Positions 33,080 through 42,414 are shown, counted from the stretch's first letter. The stretch is DNA of 64,000 nt from CAYMZZ01 sp047600605 (GCA_047600605.1 JASGKK010000002.1:62001-126000), one strand, 5' to 3'. Notes: a model not told the origin generated them from the sequence alone. Program-made: numbers and translations.

Positions 33080-33799
33080 ATGTGGTCTGTTTGTAAAAAA
33101 GAACTCCGCCAGTTTTTCAGCAGTCTTACCGGCTATATTGCTATCATCGTTTTCCTGTTGGTAAACGGGTTGATGCTGTTTGTTTTCCAGGACAATATCC
33201 TGGATTTCGGCTATGCCACCCTGGATCGCTTTTTTGAGCTGGCTCCCTGGATCCTGTTATTGCTGATACCTGCAATTACGATGCGTAGTATATCAGACGA
33301 GTTGCGCACCGGCACCTTTGAGATTTTACAGACACGCCCCCTTAGCCGCTGGCAGATCGTAACCGGCAAATACCTGGGCAGCCTTATTGTAGTATTGATT
33401 GCCCTGTTGCCTACTATCGTATACTTTTTTTCCGTTCAATCGCTCTCCACCAGCGAAGGCATGGATACCGGCGCCACCATTGGCTCTTATATCGGGCTGT
33501 TTTTCCTGGCAGCTGTATTTACCGCCATTGGTGTATGCACCAGCAGCTTTACCAGCAATGCGGTAGTTGCTTTTATTGTAAGTCTGATTGCCTGCGCATT
33601 ACTGTATTATGGCTTTCATGCCCTCAGCCTGCTGGCAACGGGTGCCGGAGGCCTCGATTATTACCTGGAGCTGCTGGGTATTGATTTTCATTACCGTAGT
33701 ATCAGCCGTGGAGTTATTGATACGCGCGATATCATTTATTTCCTGAGTATAATATTGCTCTTTTTACTGATCACTCACCGTAACCTGGTAAAGCGTTGA
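33080..33799 (+). CDS. gldF: gliding motility-associated ABC transporter permease GldF
   Basis: 239 residues. The opening MWSVCKKELRQFFSSLTGYIAIIVFLLVNG is characteristic of GldF, an ABC-2 type permease with six membrane helices (visible at about 18-38, 55-72, 98-120, 138-160, 165-188 and 214-234). With GldA (ATPase, not in the window) and GldG it forms a transporter needed for gliding in Flavobacterium. Related gldF-gldG pairs are widespread in non-gliding Bacteroidota too, so motility cannot be concluded. It ends one base before gldG begins. Confidence 0.93.
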   Translation: MWSVCKKELRQFFSSLTGYIAIIVFLLVNGLMLFVFQDNILDFGYATLDRFFELAPWILLLLIPAITMRSISDELRTGTFEILQTRPLSRWQIVTGKYLGSLIVVLIALLPTIVYFFSVQSLSTSEGMDTGATIGSYIGLFFLAAVFTAIGVCTSSFTSNAVVAFIVSLIACALLYYGFHALSLLATGAGGLDYYLELLGIDFHYRSISRGVIDTRDIIYFLSIILLFLLITHRNLVKR

Positions 33800-33800
33800 T

Positions 33801-35525
33801 ATGAAAGCATTGGGAAAAATACTGGACGCTAAGGCCGGATGGCTGGTATTGCTGGCCCTGCTGGTGATGGTGAATTTTGCTGCCTCATTTGTACACACCC
33901 GTATTGACCTTACCGAGGAAAAGAGATATACCTTAAGCAAACCTACCCGTCAGTTGTTCGAAAATCTTGACGGAGAAGTAAAGATTGATGTATTGCTGAA
34001 AGGACAGTTTCCGGCCGGATTCCGTAAACTGGTCAACAGTGTGGAAGAATTTCTGGATGAATGCCGCGACCTGGGCCGGGGCAAAGTGAAAGTAAGTTAT
34101 AGCGACCCGCTTGCCGGACTTGATGACTCCACGGCTAAATATACGCTTGACTCTATTGCCTATTTTTATGGCATCTCGCCTTTTACCCTGCAGGCTCCCA
34201 GCAAGGTTGGAGATGAACTGAAGCAGAAACTCGTATTGCCTGGTGCTATCATACATTACGGAGATACCAGCATAGCAGTGAATTTTCTCAAAGGCATGCG
34301 TGCCTATGGTACCGAGCCAGAGCAGATGGCGGCCTTATACAATGATGTAGAAGCCACGCTGGAGTATAAGTTTGCCAGTGCAGTAGAGAAGGTGACTACA
34401 AAGGAAAAGCCACTGGTAGGCTATGCATTGGGTCATGGAGAAGGATGGGGATACAATGTAAATGATGCAGTCACTACCCTATTCAGCGAATACAGGTTTG
34501 ATACAGTAAATGTCAAAACAAGCCCGGTTATTCCTTCGGCATTCAATGCGTTGGTGATCCTGAAACCAACGGTTCCATTTACCGACGATGAGAAACTGAA
34601 GATCGATCAGTATATCATGCATGGCGGTAAAGTGTTCTGGATGATCGATAATATGTATGCCGAGTTTGACAGCCTGTACAAGTCGGGCGGGTTTACCGCA
34701 TACGACCGGGCACTTAACCTCGAAGATCAGTTGTTTAAATACGGTGCCCGCCTCAATCACAATCTGCTGCAGGATATGCAGTGCGATAAGTTGCCACAGT
34801 TGTCGGGCACACAGGAGAGCGGTCAGCAACGCCGCCTCGTAGACTGGCCCTTCTTTCCTATTCTGAACGGCACCAGTCATCCTATCAGCAAAAACCTCGA
34901 CGGTGTAAGGGCCATGTTTCCCAACACACTCGATACTATTGCTACGCCGGGTATTCAGAAAACATTTTTGCTGCGCTCCTCACCCAATGCGCGCGTGTTG
35001 CCGGCACCGGCCATTATCGATTTTGAGTTTCTCAACATAGCACCCGATATCCGTCAGTTTACCGTGCGTGATACCGGCGTGGCAGTATTGCTGGAAGGAC
35101 GTTTTACCTCTGCTTTTAAAAACCGGGTATCCGGTACACAGCGTGAAGCTCTGGCAGCTGCCGGGCAACCCTATCTCGAGCAGGCCTGCCAGCAAACACA
35201 AATGATAGTAGTGGCAGATGGTGATATTGCCATGAATCAGTTCAGCCAGATCAACGGGCCGCTGGCGATGGGTGAAAACCTGTTTACCCATTATACCTAT
35301 GCCAATAAAGAGTTTTATACCAACTCACTTGAATACCTGCTAAACCCTTCCGGTATTCTCGAAACAAGGGCCAAAAACTTTACCCTGCGCCTGCTCGATC
35401 CCGTTAAGACACGTGATCAGAAAACTTTCTGGCAGCTGATCAATATCGCTGTTCCCATTTTGCTGGTATTGCTGAGTGCGATGGCTTATCAGACCATTCG
35501 CAAGCGCCGGTATACGCGTTCCTGA
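33801..35525 (+). CDS. gldG: gliding motility-associated ABC transporter substrate-binding protein GldG
   Basis: 574 residues. One N-terminal membrane helix (about 12-30, LVLLALLVMVNFAASF) and one near the C-terminus (INIAVPILLVLLSAMAYQTI) bracket a large periplasmic ABC_transp_aux domain with the family phrases RIDLTEEKRYTLSKPTRQLFENLDGEVKIDVLLKG and KPLVGYALGHGEG. It directly follows gldF (one base apart) and is followed by a hairpin terminator, so gldF-gldG is a two-gene unit. Confidence 0.93.
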   Translation: MKALGKILDAKAGWLVLLALLVMVNFAASFVHTRIDLTEEKRYTLSKPTRQLFENLDGEVKIDVLLKGQFPAGFRKLVNSVEEFLDECRDLGRGKVKVSYSDPLAGLDDSTAKYTLDSIAYFYGISPFTLQAPSKVGDELKQKLVLPGAIIHYGDTSIAVNFLKGMRAYGTEPEQMAALYNDVEATLEYKFASAVEKVTTKEKPLVGYALGHGEGWGYNVNDAVTTLFSEYRFDTVNVKTSPVIPSAFNALVILKPTVPFTDDEKLKIDQYIMHGGKVFWMIDNMYAEFDSLYKSGGFTAYDRALNLEDQLFKYGARLNHNLLQDMQCDKLPQLSGTQESGQQRRLVDWPFFPILNGTSHPISKNLDGVRAMFPNTLDTIATPGIQKTFLLRSSPNARVLPAPAIIDFEFLNIAPDIRQFTVRDTGVAVLLEGRFTSAFKNRVSGTQREALAAAGQPYLEQACQQTQMIVVADGDIAMNQFSQINGPLAMGENLFTHYTYANKEFYTNSLEYLLNPSGILETRAKNFTLRLLDPVKTRDQKTFWQLINIAVPILLVLLSAMAYQTIRKRRYTRS

Positions 35526-35561
35526 TTTATTTACTCCAATACAGATTATTAACCCACTGTT

Positions 35562-35580
35562 GTCTGGAAAAGCCAGACTT
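35562..35580 (+). terminator. hairpin after gldG
   Basis: GTCTGG and CCAGAC form a perfect six-pair stem with an AAAAG loop, followed by a short TT. The T-run is weak, so this is a modest terminator call. Confidence 0.5.
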
Positions 35581-35641
35581 TACAGGCGAACTTGAGAGTG
35601 TTTAGAAATGTAAGCTCACTTACCTTATTCTCTTATTTTTT

Positions 35642-35728
35642 CTTGCGGTTCGCAAGGTGCTGTGTTTTTCTCCGATTGAAACTTTAAAGAATATAGATTA
35701 AGCATAAGCCGGAGAAAAACACAGCACC
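35642..35728. repeat. structured intergenic element with perfect 19-bp inverted repeat
   Basis: GGTGCTGTGTTTTTCTCCG at 35656-35674 has an exact reverse complement at 35710-35728, separated by 35 bases. Just before, CTTGCG-GTT-CGCAAG (35642-35656) is a second perfect hairpin sharing one base. The 518-base gap 35526-36043 has no convincing gene besides; a 66-codon frame at 35778 shows no recognisable features. Confidence 0.75.
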
Positions 35729-36019
35729 GGTGAACCACATCGGCCTGCCTGCCGTGGAGGCAAAAAGATGGAATTAAATGAGTATACTAAACAGAAAAAG
35801 CGATCAGCAGCTTCCTTATAGTAACCTATTGGTTCATTTCCAGCCTAACTGTTCAGTCAGAACACTCTGCTCCTCTCCCCAAGCCTTCAAAAAGTCTGCT
35901 GATTTTCCTTTCAACACTAAAACAGCGCAACAGCATCACAGGGAGATAGGATATTTCCTAAATCTGTATAACGGATAAAAGATAAACCCTGCCTTTACCG
36001 GCAGTTGACGCGGCTCCCT

Positions 36020-36027
36020 TATCTTTG
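36020..36027 (+). promoter_or_regulatory. -7 promoter box (TATCTTTG) of the TerC-like gene
   Basis: Exact TAnnTTTG match ending 16 bases before the ATG at 36044. It rules out the in-frame TTG start at 36005. Confidence 0.65.
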
Positions 36028-36043
36028 TACCTTATTCCCCCTC

Positions 36044-37021
36044 ATGACACCTGATCAGATTACCTATCTCGTTTTCGGCATTGTGCTGCTGTTTGCCCTC
36101 GCGTTCGATCTGGGCCTGATGAGTAAAAAAAATCAAAAAGTAACTATCCGGCAGGCTTTGATGCAGACCTTTTTCTGGGTAGGCCTGGCACTGGCTTTTT
36201 TTGTATTCATGTGGATCGAAAAGGGTCAGACACTGGCACTCGAATACCTGAGTGCCTATCTCATGGAATGGAGCCTTAGCATTGATAATATCTTTGTGTT
36301 CATTCTCATCTTTGCTTCGTTTGGAGTCAAGGAAAAACATTATGGCCGCGCTCTGCTCATCGGCATCCTGGCGGCCATTATATTCCGTATACTCTTCATT
36401 ACTGTTGGCGTGGCACTGGTCAACGAGTTTCACTGGATATTGTACATCTTTGGCGTCTTCCTGGTATATACCGGATACAAGATGTTTACGGCCAACCACG
36501 ACGAAGAGTTTGACCCGCACGATACCAAGGTCTACCGTTTTCTGAAAAGAGTGTTGCCACTGGTGCCGCATGATGGCAATGGTAAATACTGGGTCCGGGA
36601 AAACGGGAAACGCAAGTATACTATCCTCTTTGTGGTAATCCTGATGCTGGCAGCCATCGACCTGGTATTTGCACTTGATTCCATACCTGCGGTAATGGGT
36701 ATCTCACGTGATAAGCTTGTGATCTATACGTCCAATATTTTTGCTGTACTGGGGTTGCGTTCACTCTTTTTCCTGTTGCGTGGCGCTGTCAGCAAATTTG
36801 ATTATCTGCAGCAGGGCATTGCCATCGTGCTGGTGTTTATTGGTATAAAAATGCTGGCCGAGCACTGGATCAATGACTGGGTTGACAAGCCCACGCAGGT
36901 GTTCATTTCACTGGGCGTGATCTTGGTCTGTATTTCGGGTTCCATCTTTTATTCCATTTTTATGAAAAAGAAAGGAGTGCCACCCGATGCAGCAGATACA
37001 GATGAAAAAGGTGTTTATTAA
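36044..37021 (+). CDS. TerC family integral membrane protein
   Basis: 325 residues with about eight or nine membrane helices. Family phrases are FALAFDLGLMSKKNQKVTIRQAL, LEYLSAYLMEWSLSIDNIFVFILIF, and AAIDLVFALDSIPAVMGISRDKLVIYTSNIFAVLGLRSLFF. The acidic residues in membrane segments (SIDN, ALDS) are the presumed ion-binding residues. TerC proteins were named for tellurite resistance; several relatives export manganese or support metal loading of secreted proteins. A large cytoplasmic loop (about 160-200) is usual. The murF-alr fusion gene follows after 26 bases and may share its transcript. Confidence 0.92.
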   Translation: MTPDQITYLVFGIVLLFALAFDLGLMSKKNQKVTIRQALMQTFFWVGLALAFFVFMWIEKGQTLALEYLSAYLMEWSLSIDNIFVFILIFASFGVKEKHYGRALLIGILAAIIFRILFITVGVALVNEFHWILYIFGVFLVYTGYKMFTANHDEEFDPHDTKVYRFLKRVLPLVPHDGNGKYWVRENGKRKYTILFVVILMLAAIDLVFALDSIPAVMGISRDKLVIYTSNIFAVLGLRSLFFLLRGAVSKFDYLQQGIAIVLVFIGIKMLAEHWINDWVDKPTQVFISLGVILVCISGSIFYSIFMKKKGVPPDAADTDEKGVY

Positions 37022-37047
37022 TCACTGATCATACTAAATGGCGGATT

Positions 37048-39519
37048 GTGCGGTATACTACAGACCATATTGCCCGCATACTGGGTGTTGCCACAGCTAT
37101 TCCAGTTCATCCGGTAGACTATCTGCTATTGGATAGCCGAAAGGTACAGGTGCCCGGGCTTGCGCTTTTTTTTGCCATACATGGCCCCCGCCGCGATGGC
37201 CATCAGTTCATTCCTGAATTATATAAAGCCGGTGTGCGCAGCTTTGTCGTTAGTCAGACGATAGATACAACTGCTTTTCCTGAAGCGGCTTTTATTGAAG
37301 TACCAGATGTGATAAAGGCTCTGCAGCAACTGGCTGCTTATCACAGAAGCCTGTTTGATATTCCGGTTATTGGTATTACCGGCAGCAATGGAAAGACCAT
37401 TGTAAAAGAATGGCTTTACCAATGTCTGCAGCCGGATTATACCGTAGTACGCAGTCCCAAAAGCTATAACTCGCAGATTGGTGTGCCGTTGAGTGTATGG
37501 CAAATGGATAGCTGGCACCAGCTGGCCATTTTTGAAGCCGGTATTTCTGAACCGGGTGAGATGGAGAAACTGGAGCCGGTGATCAGGCCCACTCTGGGAG
37601 TACTTACCAATATTGGTGAAGCACATAGCGAAGGCTTTGCCAGCCAGCAGCAAAAGCTGGAAGAAAAATTAAAACTCTTTGCAAACTGCAGTATAGTGCT
37701 GGGTCGCGAAAAAGACCTGGCTTTCTATAAAGACAGCCTGAAAGATCAGGCCAATCCTCCTGTTGTGCTCACCTGGGGCGATACCGCCCGTTGCGATCTG
37801 CAGTTGAAAGCACGTGAGCAAAGAAATGATCAAACCTGGCTGCTGCTTTGCACCGGCGCACGCGAAATGGAGTATGTCATCCCATTTACAGATGATGCTT
37901 CGGTGGAGAATGCCATTATCAGCATTTTTGTTTTACTGCAGCTGGAGATGCAGCCCGATGTCATAGCACAGCGATTGCTGACACTGCAGCCGGTCGACAT
38001 GCGTCTCGAACTCAAAAAAGGTATCAATCAGTGTACACTGATCAACGACAGTTACAGCGCAGATATTAATTCGCTGCAGATAGCACTTAATTTCCTGGAT
38101 CAGCAATCGGGGGGCACACGCAAAACGGTGATCCTGTCTGACCTGTTGCAGAGTGCCCGCACCGATAAAAACCTGTATGCCGATATCCTGAGTTATCTGA
38201 AGCAGCATAATGTGGCACGATTGATTGGTATCGGTCCGCATATTACGCTGGCGTTGCAGGACGCAACAACACAGGGTATGCAGATTGACCTGTTTGAAAG
38301 CACGGGCGATTTTATACAGCAATTCCTTTCCACACAATACAAAGAAGAAACGATCCTCATCAAAGGAGCACGTGTGTTTGGCTTTGAGCAGATCGTGGCC
38401 TTGCTGGAGCAGAAGGTACATCAGACAGTACTGGAAATAAATCTCAACGCCATAGCGCATAATGTACGCGTATACCAGCGGCAATTGAAACCATCCACGC
38501 GCATGATGGCAATGGTGAAAGCATTTGCCTATGGCAGTGGCGGCGCAGAAATTGCCGGCATTCTGCAGTATCATAAAGTAGATTACCTGGGTGTGGCCTA
38601 TGCCGACGAAGGGGTTGAGTTAAGGCGTTCCGGTATATTATTACCCATCATGGTAATGAATCCCGAAGAGACAGCCTTTGAATCGATCGTTGAGTACAAC
38701 CTGGAACCGGATCTGTATTCGCCTGCCATGCTCAATGCATTTGAAAAATTTCTGGATCATGAAGGGCGGCAGGATTATCCGGTACATATCGAAATAGAAA
38801 CGGGCATGAACCGGCTGGGCTTTGCCCTGTCTGATGTGCCGGCACTTGCAGACCGTCTGCAGCAAAGTAAACGGCTGCGCGTGCAATCCGTTTTTTCGCA
38901 CCTTGCTGCCAGCGAAGATCCTGCCGAAGATGCATATACCTTGCAGCAGTTTGAACGATATCAGCAGGCTGTTGCAATTCTGACAGAAAAGACAGGCACT
39001 GATTTTATCCGGCATATCTCCAACTCGGCAGCCATTTTCCGATTGCCACAACTGCAACTGGACATGGTACGTCTGGGAATTGGCCTCTACGGCATTGATA
39101 GTGCGCAGACGCACCAGGCATGGTTACATCCTGCGGCTTCACTCAAGACGACTATTGCCCAGATCAAACAGCTTTCGGCCGAAGAAACAGTGGGCTATGG
39201 CCGCCGCGGAGGTTTACAACAGGCTTCCACTATTGCCACTGTACGTATCGGGTATGCTGATGGCTATTCGCGTCGTCTCGGCAATGGAGTGGGTAAGATG
39301 CTGGTAAATGGGCGGCTCGCTCCTGTGATCGGGTCTATCTGTATGGATATGACCATGGTGGATATTACCGGCATTGCGGATGTGCAGGAAGGAGATGAGG
39401 TGATTGTATTTGGCCCGGGTCTGCCCATCCAGGATATGGCTGCCTGGGCTGGTACCATTCCGTATGAGATCATGACAGGTATTTCCCAGCGCGTAAAACG
39501 TGTTTATTTCGAAGAATAG
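37048..39519 (+). CDS. bifunctional MurF (UDP-MurNAc-tripeptide--D-Ala-D-Ala ligase) / alanine racemase
   Basis: 823 residues, GTG start. The N-terminal half (about 1-450) is MurF: P-loop GITGSNGKTIVKEWL, then SYNSQIGVPLSVW, FEAGISEPGEMEKLEPVIRPTLGVLTNIGEAH and INDSYSADINSLQIAL. The C-terminal half (about 455-823) is a fold-type III alanine racemase: K491 in MVKAFAYGSGG holds PLP, with RIGYADGYSRRLGNG and GSICMDMTMVDITG near the end. One chain could thus make D-alanine and add D-Ala-D-Ala to the peptidoglycan precursor; the D-Ala-D-Ala ligase Ddl is separate and not seen. This fusion is known across Bacteroidota. In the racemase motif the usual VKANAYGHG reads VKAFAYGSG, so racemase activity is likely but not certain. 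Confidence 0.94.
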   Translation: MRYTTDHIARILGVATAIPVHPVDYLLLDSRKVQVPGLALFFAIHGPRRDGHQFIPELYKAGVRSFVVSQTIDTTAFPEAAFIEVPDVIKALQQLAAYHRSLFDIPVIGITGSNGKTIVKEWLYQCLQPDYTVVRSPKSYNSQIGVPLSVWQMDSWHQLAIFEAGISEPGEMEKLEPVIRPTLGVLTNIGEAHSEGFASQQQKLEEKLKLFANCSIVLGREKDLAFYKDSLKDQANPPVVLTWGDTARCDLQLKAREQRNDQTWLLLCTGAREMEYVIPFTDDASVENAIISIFVLLQLEMQPDVIAQRLLTLQPVDMRLELKKGINQCTLINDSYSADINSLQIALNFLDQQSGGTRKTVILSDLLQSARTDKNLYADILSYLKQHNVARLIGIGPHITLALQDATTQGMQIDLFESTGDFIQQFLSTQYKEETILIKGARVFGFEQIVALLEQKVHQTVLEINLNAIAHNVRVYQRQLKPSTRMMAMVKAFAYGSGGAEIAGILQYHKVDYLGVAYADEGVELRRSGILLPIMVMNPEETAFESIVEYNLEPDLYSPAMLNAFEKFLDHEGRQDYPVHIEIETGMNRLGFALSDVPALADRLQQSKRLRVQSVFSHLAASEDPAEDAYTLQQFERYQQAVAILTEKTGTDFIRHISNSAAIFRLPQLQLDMVRLGIGLYGIDSAQTHQAWLHPAASLKTTIAQIKQLSAEETVGYGRRGGLQQASTIATVRIGYADGYSRRLGNGVGKMLVNGRLAPVIGSICMDMTMVDITGIADVQEGDEVIVFGPGLPIQDMAAWAGTIPYEIMTGISQRVKRVYFEE

Positions 39520-39632
39520 GAAGGTTTAATGATTCGTTAAATCAACTGTAATTGCTTCCTGATCATGCTTTTCGGGCCTTTTGGACTGTTGCAAATGTTG
39601 CCCGGTAGTCAGCTAGCAATGGAGTTCTGGCC

Positions 39633-39640
39633 TATATTTG
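39633..39640 (+). promoter_or_regulatory. -7 promoter box (TATATTTG) of lspA
   Basis: Exact TAnnTTTG match ending 18 bases before the GTG start at 39659, supporting that unusual start. Confidence 0.65.
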
Positions 39641-39658
39641 CTGACTAAACGAAAGTAG

Positions 39659-40333
39659 GTGAAGCTTAGAAATGTAATCCTGATCATTGCGTTGATCATT
39701 CTGGGAGACCAGATACTGAAAATATGGATCAAAACCAGCTATGGCTTTGGCCATGTGACCAATGTGATGGGATTGTCCTGGTTCAAGCTTTATTTCATCG
39801 AAAATAAAGGGATGGCCTGGGGCTGGGAGTTTGGCGGTGACTGGGGCAAAATGCTGCTGACCCTTTTCCGACTCGCTGCCGTCTTATTCGGTACCTGGTA
39901 CCTGGGCCGGATTGTAAAACAGAAATACAGCCGCGGCTTTATCATTTGTGCTGCACTGATCTATGCCGGAGCTCTGGGCAACCTGATCGACAGTATGTTT
40001 TACGGAATGATCTTTTCTGAAAGCGATTATGGTGTTGTAGCCAGTGCTTTTCCCAAAGAAGGCGGTTATGCAGGATTTTTGCATGGCCGGGTGGTAGACA
40101 TGCTTTATTTCCCCATTGTAAAATCACATTTCCCTTCCTGGCTTCCATTTATTGGTGGGGAGGAGTTCGAGTTTTTCAGCCCGATTTTCAATATCGCCGA
40201 TGCATCCATTTCTGTTGGTGTGATCACGCTTTTTATTTTCCAGAAACGGTTTTTCAAAAAGCAGGATCAGAACGAAGTACATCCTACAGCAGAAACCAGT
40301 GCACAGGTATCAGACAATACGCAGGTGCTTTAA
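39659..40333 (+). CDS. lspA: lipoprotein signal peptidase (signal peptidase II)
   Basis: 224 residues, GTG start. It cuts the signal peptide from prolipoproteins, of which this window encodes many. Four membrane helices are visible. The catalytic aspartates are in ALGNLIDSMFYG and FSPIFNIADASISVG, with GRVVDMLYF between. It is longer than the usual 160 residues because of an insertion of about 40 residues between GNLID and the last helix (SESDYGVVASAFPKEGGYAG and SHFPSWLPFIGGEEFE) and a polar tail, both of which I recall in other Bacteroidota enzymes. The start is set by the promoter 18 bases upstream. Confidence 0.93.
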   Translation: MKLRNVILIIALIILGDQILKIWIKTSYGFGHVTNVMGLSWFKLYFIENKGMAWGWEFGGDWGKMLLTLFRLAAVLFGTWYLGRIVKQKYSRGFIICAALIYAGALGNLIDSMFYGMIFSESDYGVVASAFPKEGGYAGFLHGRVVDMLYFPIVKSHFPSWLPFIGGEEFEFFSPIFNIADASISVGVITLFIFQKRFFKKQDQNEVHPTAETSAQVSDNTQVL

Positions 40334-40367
40334 GTGTTGTATACAACAACTGTAAATAAGTACGAAT

Positions 40368-40407
40368 AATACTGAAAAAGTCCGCAGAAGCGGACTTTTT
40401 CAGTATT
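40368..40407. terminator. strong bidirectional terminator, perfect 18-bp stem
   Basis: AATACTGAAAAAGTCCGC and its exact reverse complement with an AGAA loop. The A-run and T-run inside the stem serve both strands: it ends lspA on the plus strand and the small gene at 40429 on the minus strand. Confidence 0.92.
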
Positions 40408-40428
40408 AGAGAATGCTCAGGGATATCA

Positions 40429-40692
40429 TTATTCATAATGGTTGAACCAGTCATTGCCCTGCGGATCTTTCTGATCCAGTGGCCGGGGGCGCTCTGTCAG
40501 CGGCTGGGTCGGCTCCTGGTAGGGATGACGCATGGGATATACGCGCAGCTCTGTATCAGTTTTTCGTTGCCCTGTGAGCAATGATTGCAGATAGGGAGAC
40601 TGCTGCGAAAGATCGGGTTGCCTCATGGCTTTTTCCACGGCTTTGAGAGGATAGGCAGCAAAGTAGGCAGATGATTTGACGGTATTCTTCAT
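40429..40692 (-). CDS. small hypothetical protein
   Basis: 87 residues from the ATG at 40692 (MKNTVKSSAYF); an ATG at 40698 is two codons longer. It is polar and proline- and glutamine-rich (PYLQSLLTGQRKTDTELRVYPMRHPYQEPTQPLTERPRPLD) with no signal peptide or membrane helix, and ends NDWFNHYE. No family is recognised. It is supported as a gene by a terminator placed right after its stop and the clean intergenic spacing on both sides. Probably a cytoplasmic or structural small protein; no function is proposed. Confidence 0.5.
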   Translation of the reverse strand: MKNTVKSSAYFAAYPLKAVEKAMRQPDLSQQSPYLQSLLTGQRKTDTELRVYPMRHPYQEPTQPLTERPRPLDQKDPQGNDWFNHYE

Positions 40693-40783
40693 AGACACGG
40701 ATTTTGTAGAAGGATAGTGGACTTTCTGATTGCCAAGATAGAGCAGGAGTGACCGTATTTACAAGATACCCCCGGCAAAAAGA

Positions 40784-40808
40784 AAAGGGAGATCGTAGAT
40801 CTCCCTTT
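40784..40808 (-). terminator. intrinsic terminator after fumC
   Basis: AAAGGGAGATC-GTA-GATCTCCCTTT is a perfect 11-pair stem; on the minus strand it is followed by TTCTTTTT. It lies 22 bases after the fumC stop. Confidence 0.85.
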
Positions 40809-40830
40809 GAGGTGTATGGTAAAAACCCGA

Positions 40831-42231
40831 TCAGCTGAGTTTGCCTACCATGTTGGCAGGTATCACCCATTGATCAAATTCTTCGGGAGTAACATAGCCC
40901 AGTTTTACCGCCATTTCTTTGAGGGTTGTACCTTCTTTATGCGCTTTTTGTGCGATCTCTGCGGCTTTATAATAACCGATTTTGGTATTGAGCGAAGTAA
41001 CCAGCATAAGCGAATTTTCTACATGCTTGCGGATATTGGCCTCAATAGGTTCAATGCCTGCAGCACAACGTTCTGTGAATGATACACAGCCATCACCAAT
41101 GAGACGTGCACTATGCAGGAAATTGTAGATCATTACTGGTTTAAATACGTTGAGCTCAAAATGGCCATTGGCGCCGCCTATACCGATAGTCACATCATTT
41201 CCCATCACCTGTGCAGCAATCATGGTGAGCGCTTCACATTGAGTGGGGTTTACCTTGCCGGGCATAATAGAAGAACCGGGTTCGTTGTCTGGAATGAAGA
41301 TTTCACCAATGCCGCTGCGGGGACCACTGGAAAGCATACGGATGTCGTTGGCGATTTTCATGAGACTAACGGCCACTGTTTTGAGGGCTCCATGTGATTC
41401 TACAATAGCATCGTGTGCTGCGAGCGCTTCAAATTTATTTTCGGCAGTCACAAAAGGAAGCCCGGTAAGCTGCGCAATATGCGCAGCTACATTTTCTGCA
41501 TATCCTTCGGGTGTGTTGATGCCGGTACCGACCGCAGTACCGCCCAGTGCCAGCTCACTCAGATGGGGCAACGTATTGCGGAGAGCCCTGAGACCATGAT
41601 CCAGTTGTGATACATAACCGCTGAACTCCTGGCCCAGCGTGAGTGGAGTGGCATCCATGAAATGCGTACGGCCTATTTTCACCACATTCATGAATTGTTT
41701 GCTCTTGGCAGCCAGTGTATCACGCAGCTTCTCAATACCGGGAATAGTGATTTCAACCAGTATTTTATATGCCGCAATATGCATGGCAGTAGGGAAAGTA
41801 TCGTTTGATGACTGCGACTTATTTACATCATCATTGGGATGCAGGAATTTTTCCTTGTCAGTGAGCTGACCACCTTTCAGCACATGACCACGATAAGCCA
41901 CCACTTCATTTACATTCATATTACTTTGGGTACCGCTGCCGGTTTGCCAAACTACCAGGGGAAAATAGGCATCCAGTTTTCCTTCCAGTATTTCATCACA
42001 CACCTGTCCGATAAGGGCTGCTTTTTCGGCAGGTAATACACCTGCATCCTGGTTGGTGAGGGCTGCAGCTTTTTTGAGATAAGCAAATGCACGAATGATC
42101 TCTTTCGGCATTTTATTGATGTCCTGAGCAATCTGAAAGTTTTCGATACTACGCTGGGTCTGGGCACCATAATAAGCATCAGCGGGCACTTTCACCTCGC
42201 CCATGGTGTCTTTTTCAATTCTGAAATCCAT
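40831..42231 (-). CDS. fumC: class II fumarate hydratase
   Basis: 466 residues, the normal length for FumC. It interconverts fumarate and malate in the citric acid cycle. The fumarase/aspartase signature GSSIMPGKVNPTQCEA holds the catalytic serine loop, with TGSGTQSNMNVNEV and GRTHFMDATPLTLGQEFSGY earlier. These phrases fit fumarase rather than argininosuccinate lyase or aspartase. The frame is open to 42300, but the ATG at 42231 is chosen: it matches family N-termini (FRIEKDTMGEVKVP) and a -7 box lies between the two, so a transcript would not include the upstream ATG. Confidence 0.96.
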   Translation of the reverse strand: MDFRIEKDTMGEVKVPADAYYGAQTQRSIENFQIAQDINKMPKEIIRAFAYLKKAAALTNQDAGVLPAEKAALIGQVCDEILEGKLDAYFPLVVWQTGSGTQSNMNVNEVVAYRGHVLKGGQLTDKEKFLHPNDDVNKSQSSNDTFPTAMHIAAYKILVEITIPGIEKLRDTLAAKSKQFMNVVKIGRTHFMDATPLTLGQEFSGYVSQLDHGLRALRNTLPHLSELALGGTAVGTGINTPEGYAENVAAHIAQLTGLPFVTAENKFEALAAHDAIVESHGALKTVAVSLMKIANDIRMLSSGPRSGIGEIFIPDNEPGSSIMPGKVNPTQCEALTMIAAQVMGNDVTIGIGGANGHFELNVFKPVMIYNFLHSARLIGDGCVSFTERCAAGIEPIEANIRKHVENSLMLVTSLNTKIGYYKAAEIAQKAHKEGTTLKEMAVKLGYVTPEEFDQWVIPANMVGKLS

Positions 42232-42273
42232 ATGGAAGGGTTGACAGAAGGATGAATAAATAAATTGGCGGGG

Positions 42274-42281
42274 CAAAGGTA
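42274..42281 (-). promoter_or_regulatory. -7 promoter box (TACCTTTG) of fumC
   Basis: Exact TAnnTTTG on the minus strand, 42 bases before the start at 42231. Confidence 0.6.
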
Positions 42282-42414
42282 CAGCAATTGCCTCTTTCAT
42301 GGTTTACGCAGAAGGGAAGAACCTGCAGGCTGCAATCGTTTGTTTGATTTTACCCCAATAGCACGCCCGGCGGGTATCATGGCTTATTTTTAACGGGCAA
42401 AAAATAGCTGCCAT

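Noticed and set aside
35778..35978. 66-codon frame in the gap after gldG
   Set aside because: No family, no signal peptide, no promoter box; it sits beside the inverted-repeat element and is probably chance.
35998..36043. Manganese riboswitch (yybP-ykoY type) before the TerC-like gene
   Set aside because: The promoter box at 36020-36027 leaves a leader of only about 10 bases, too short for a riboswitch.
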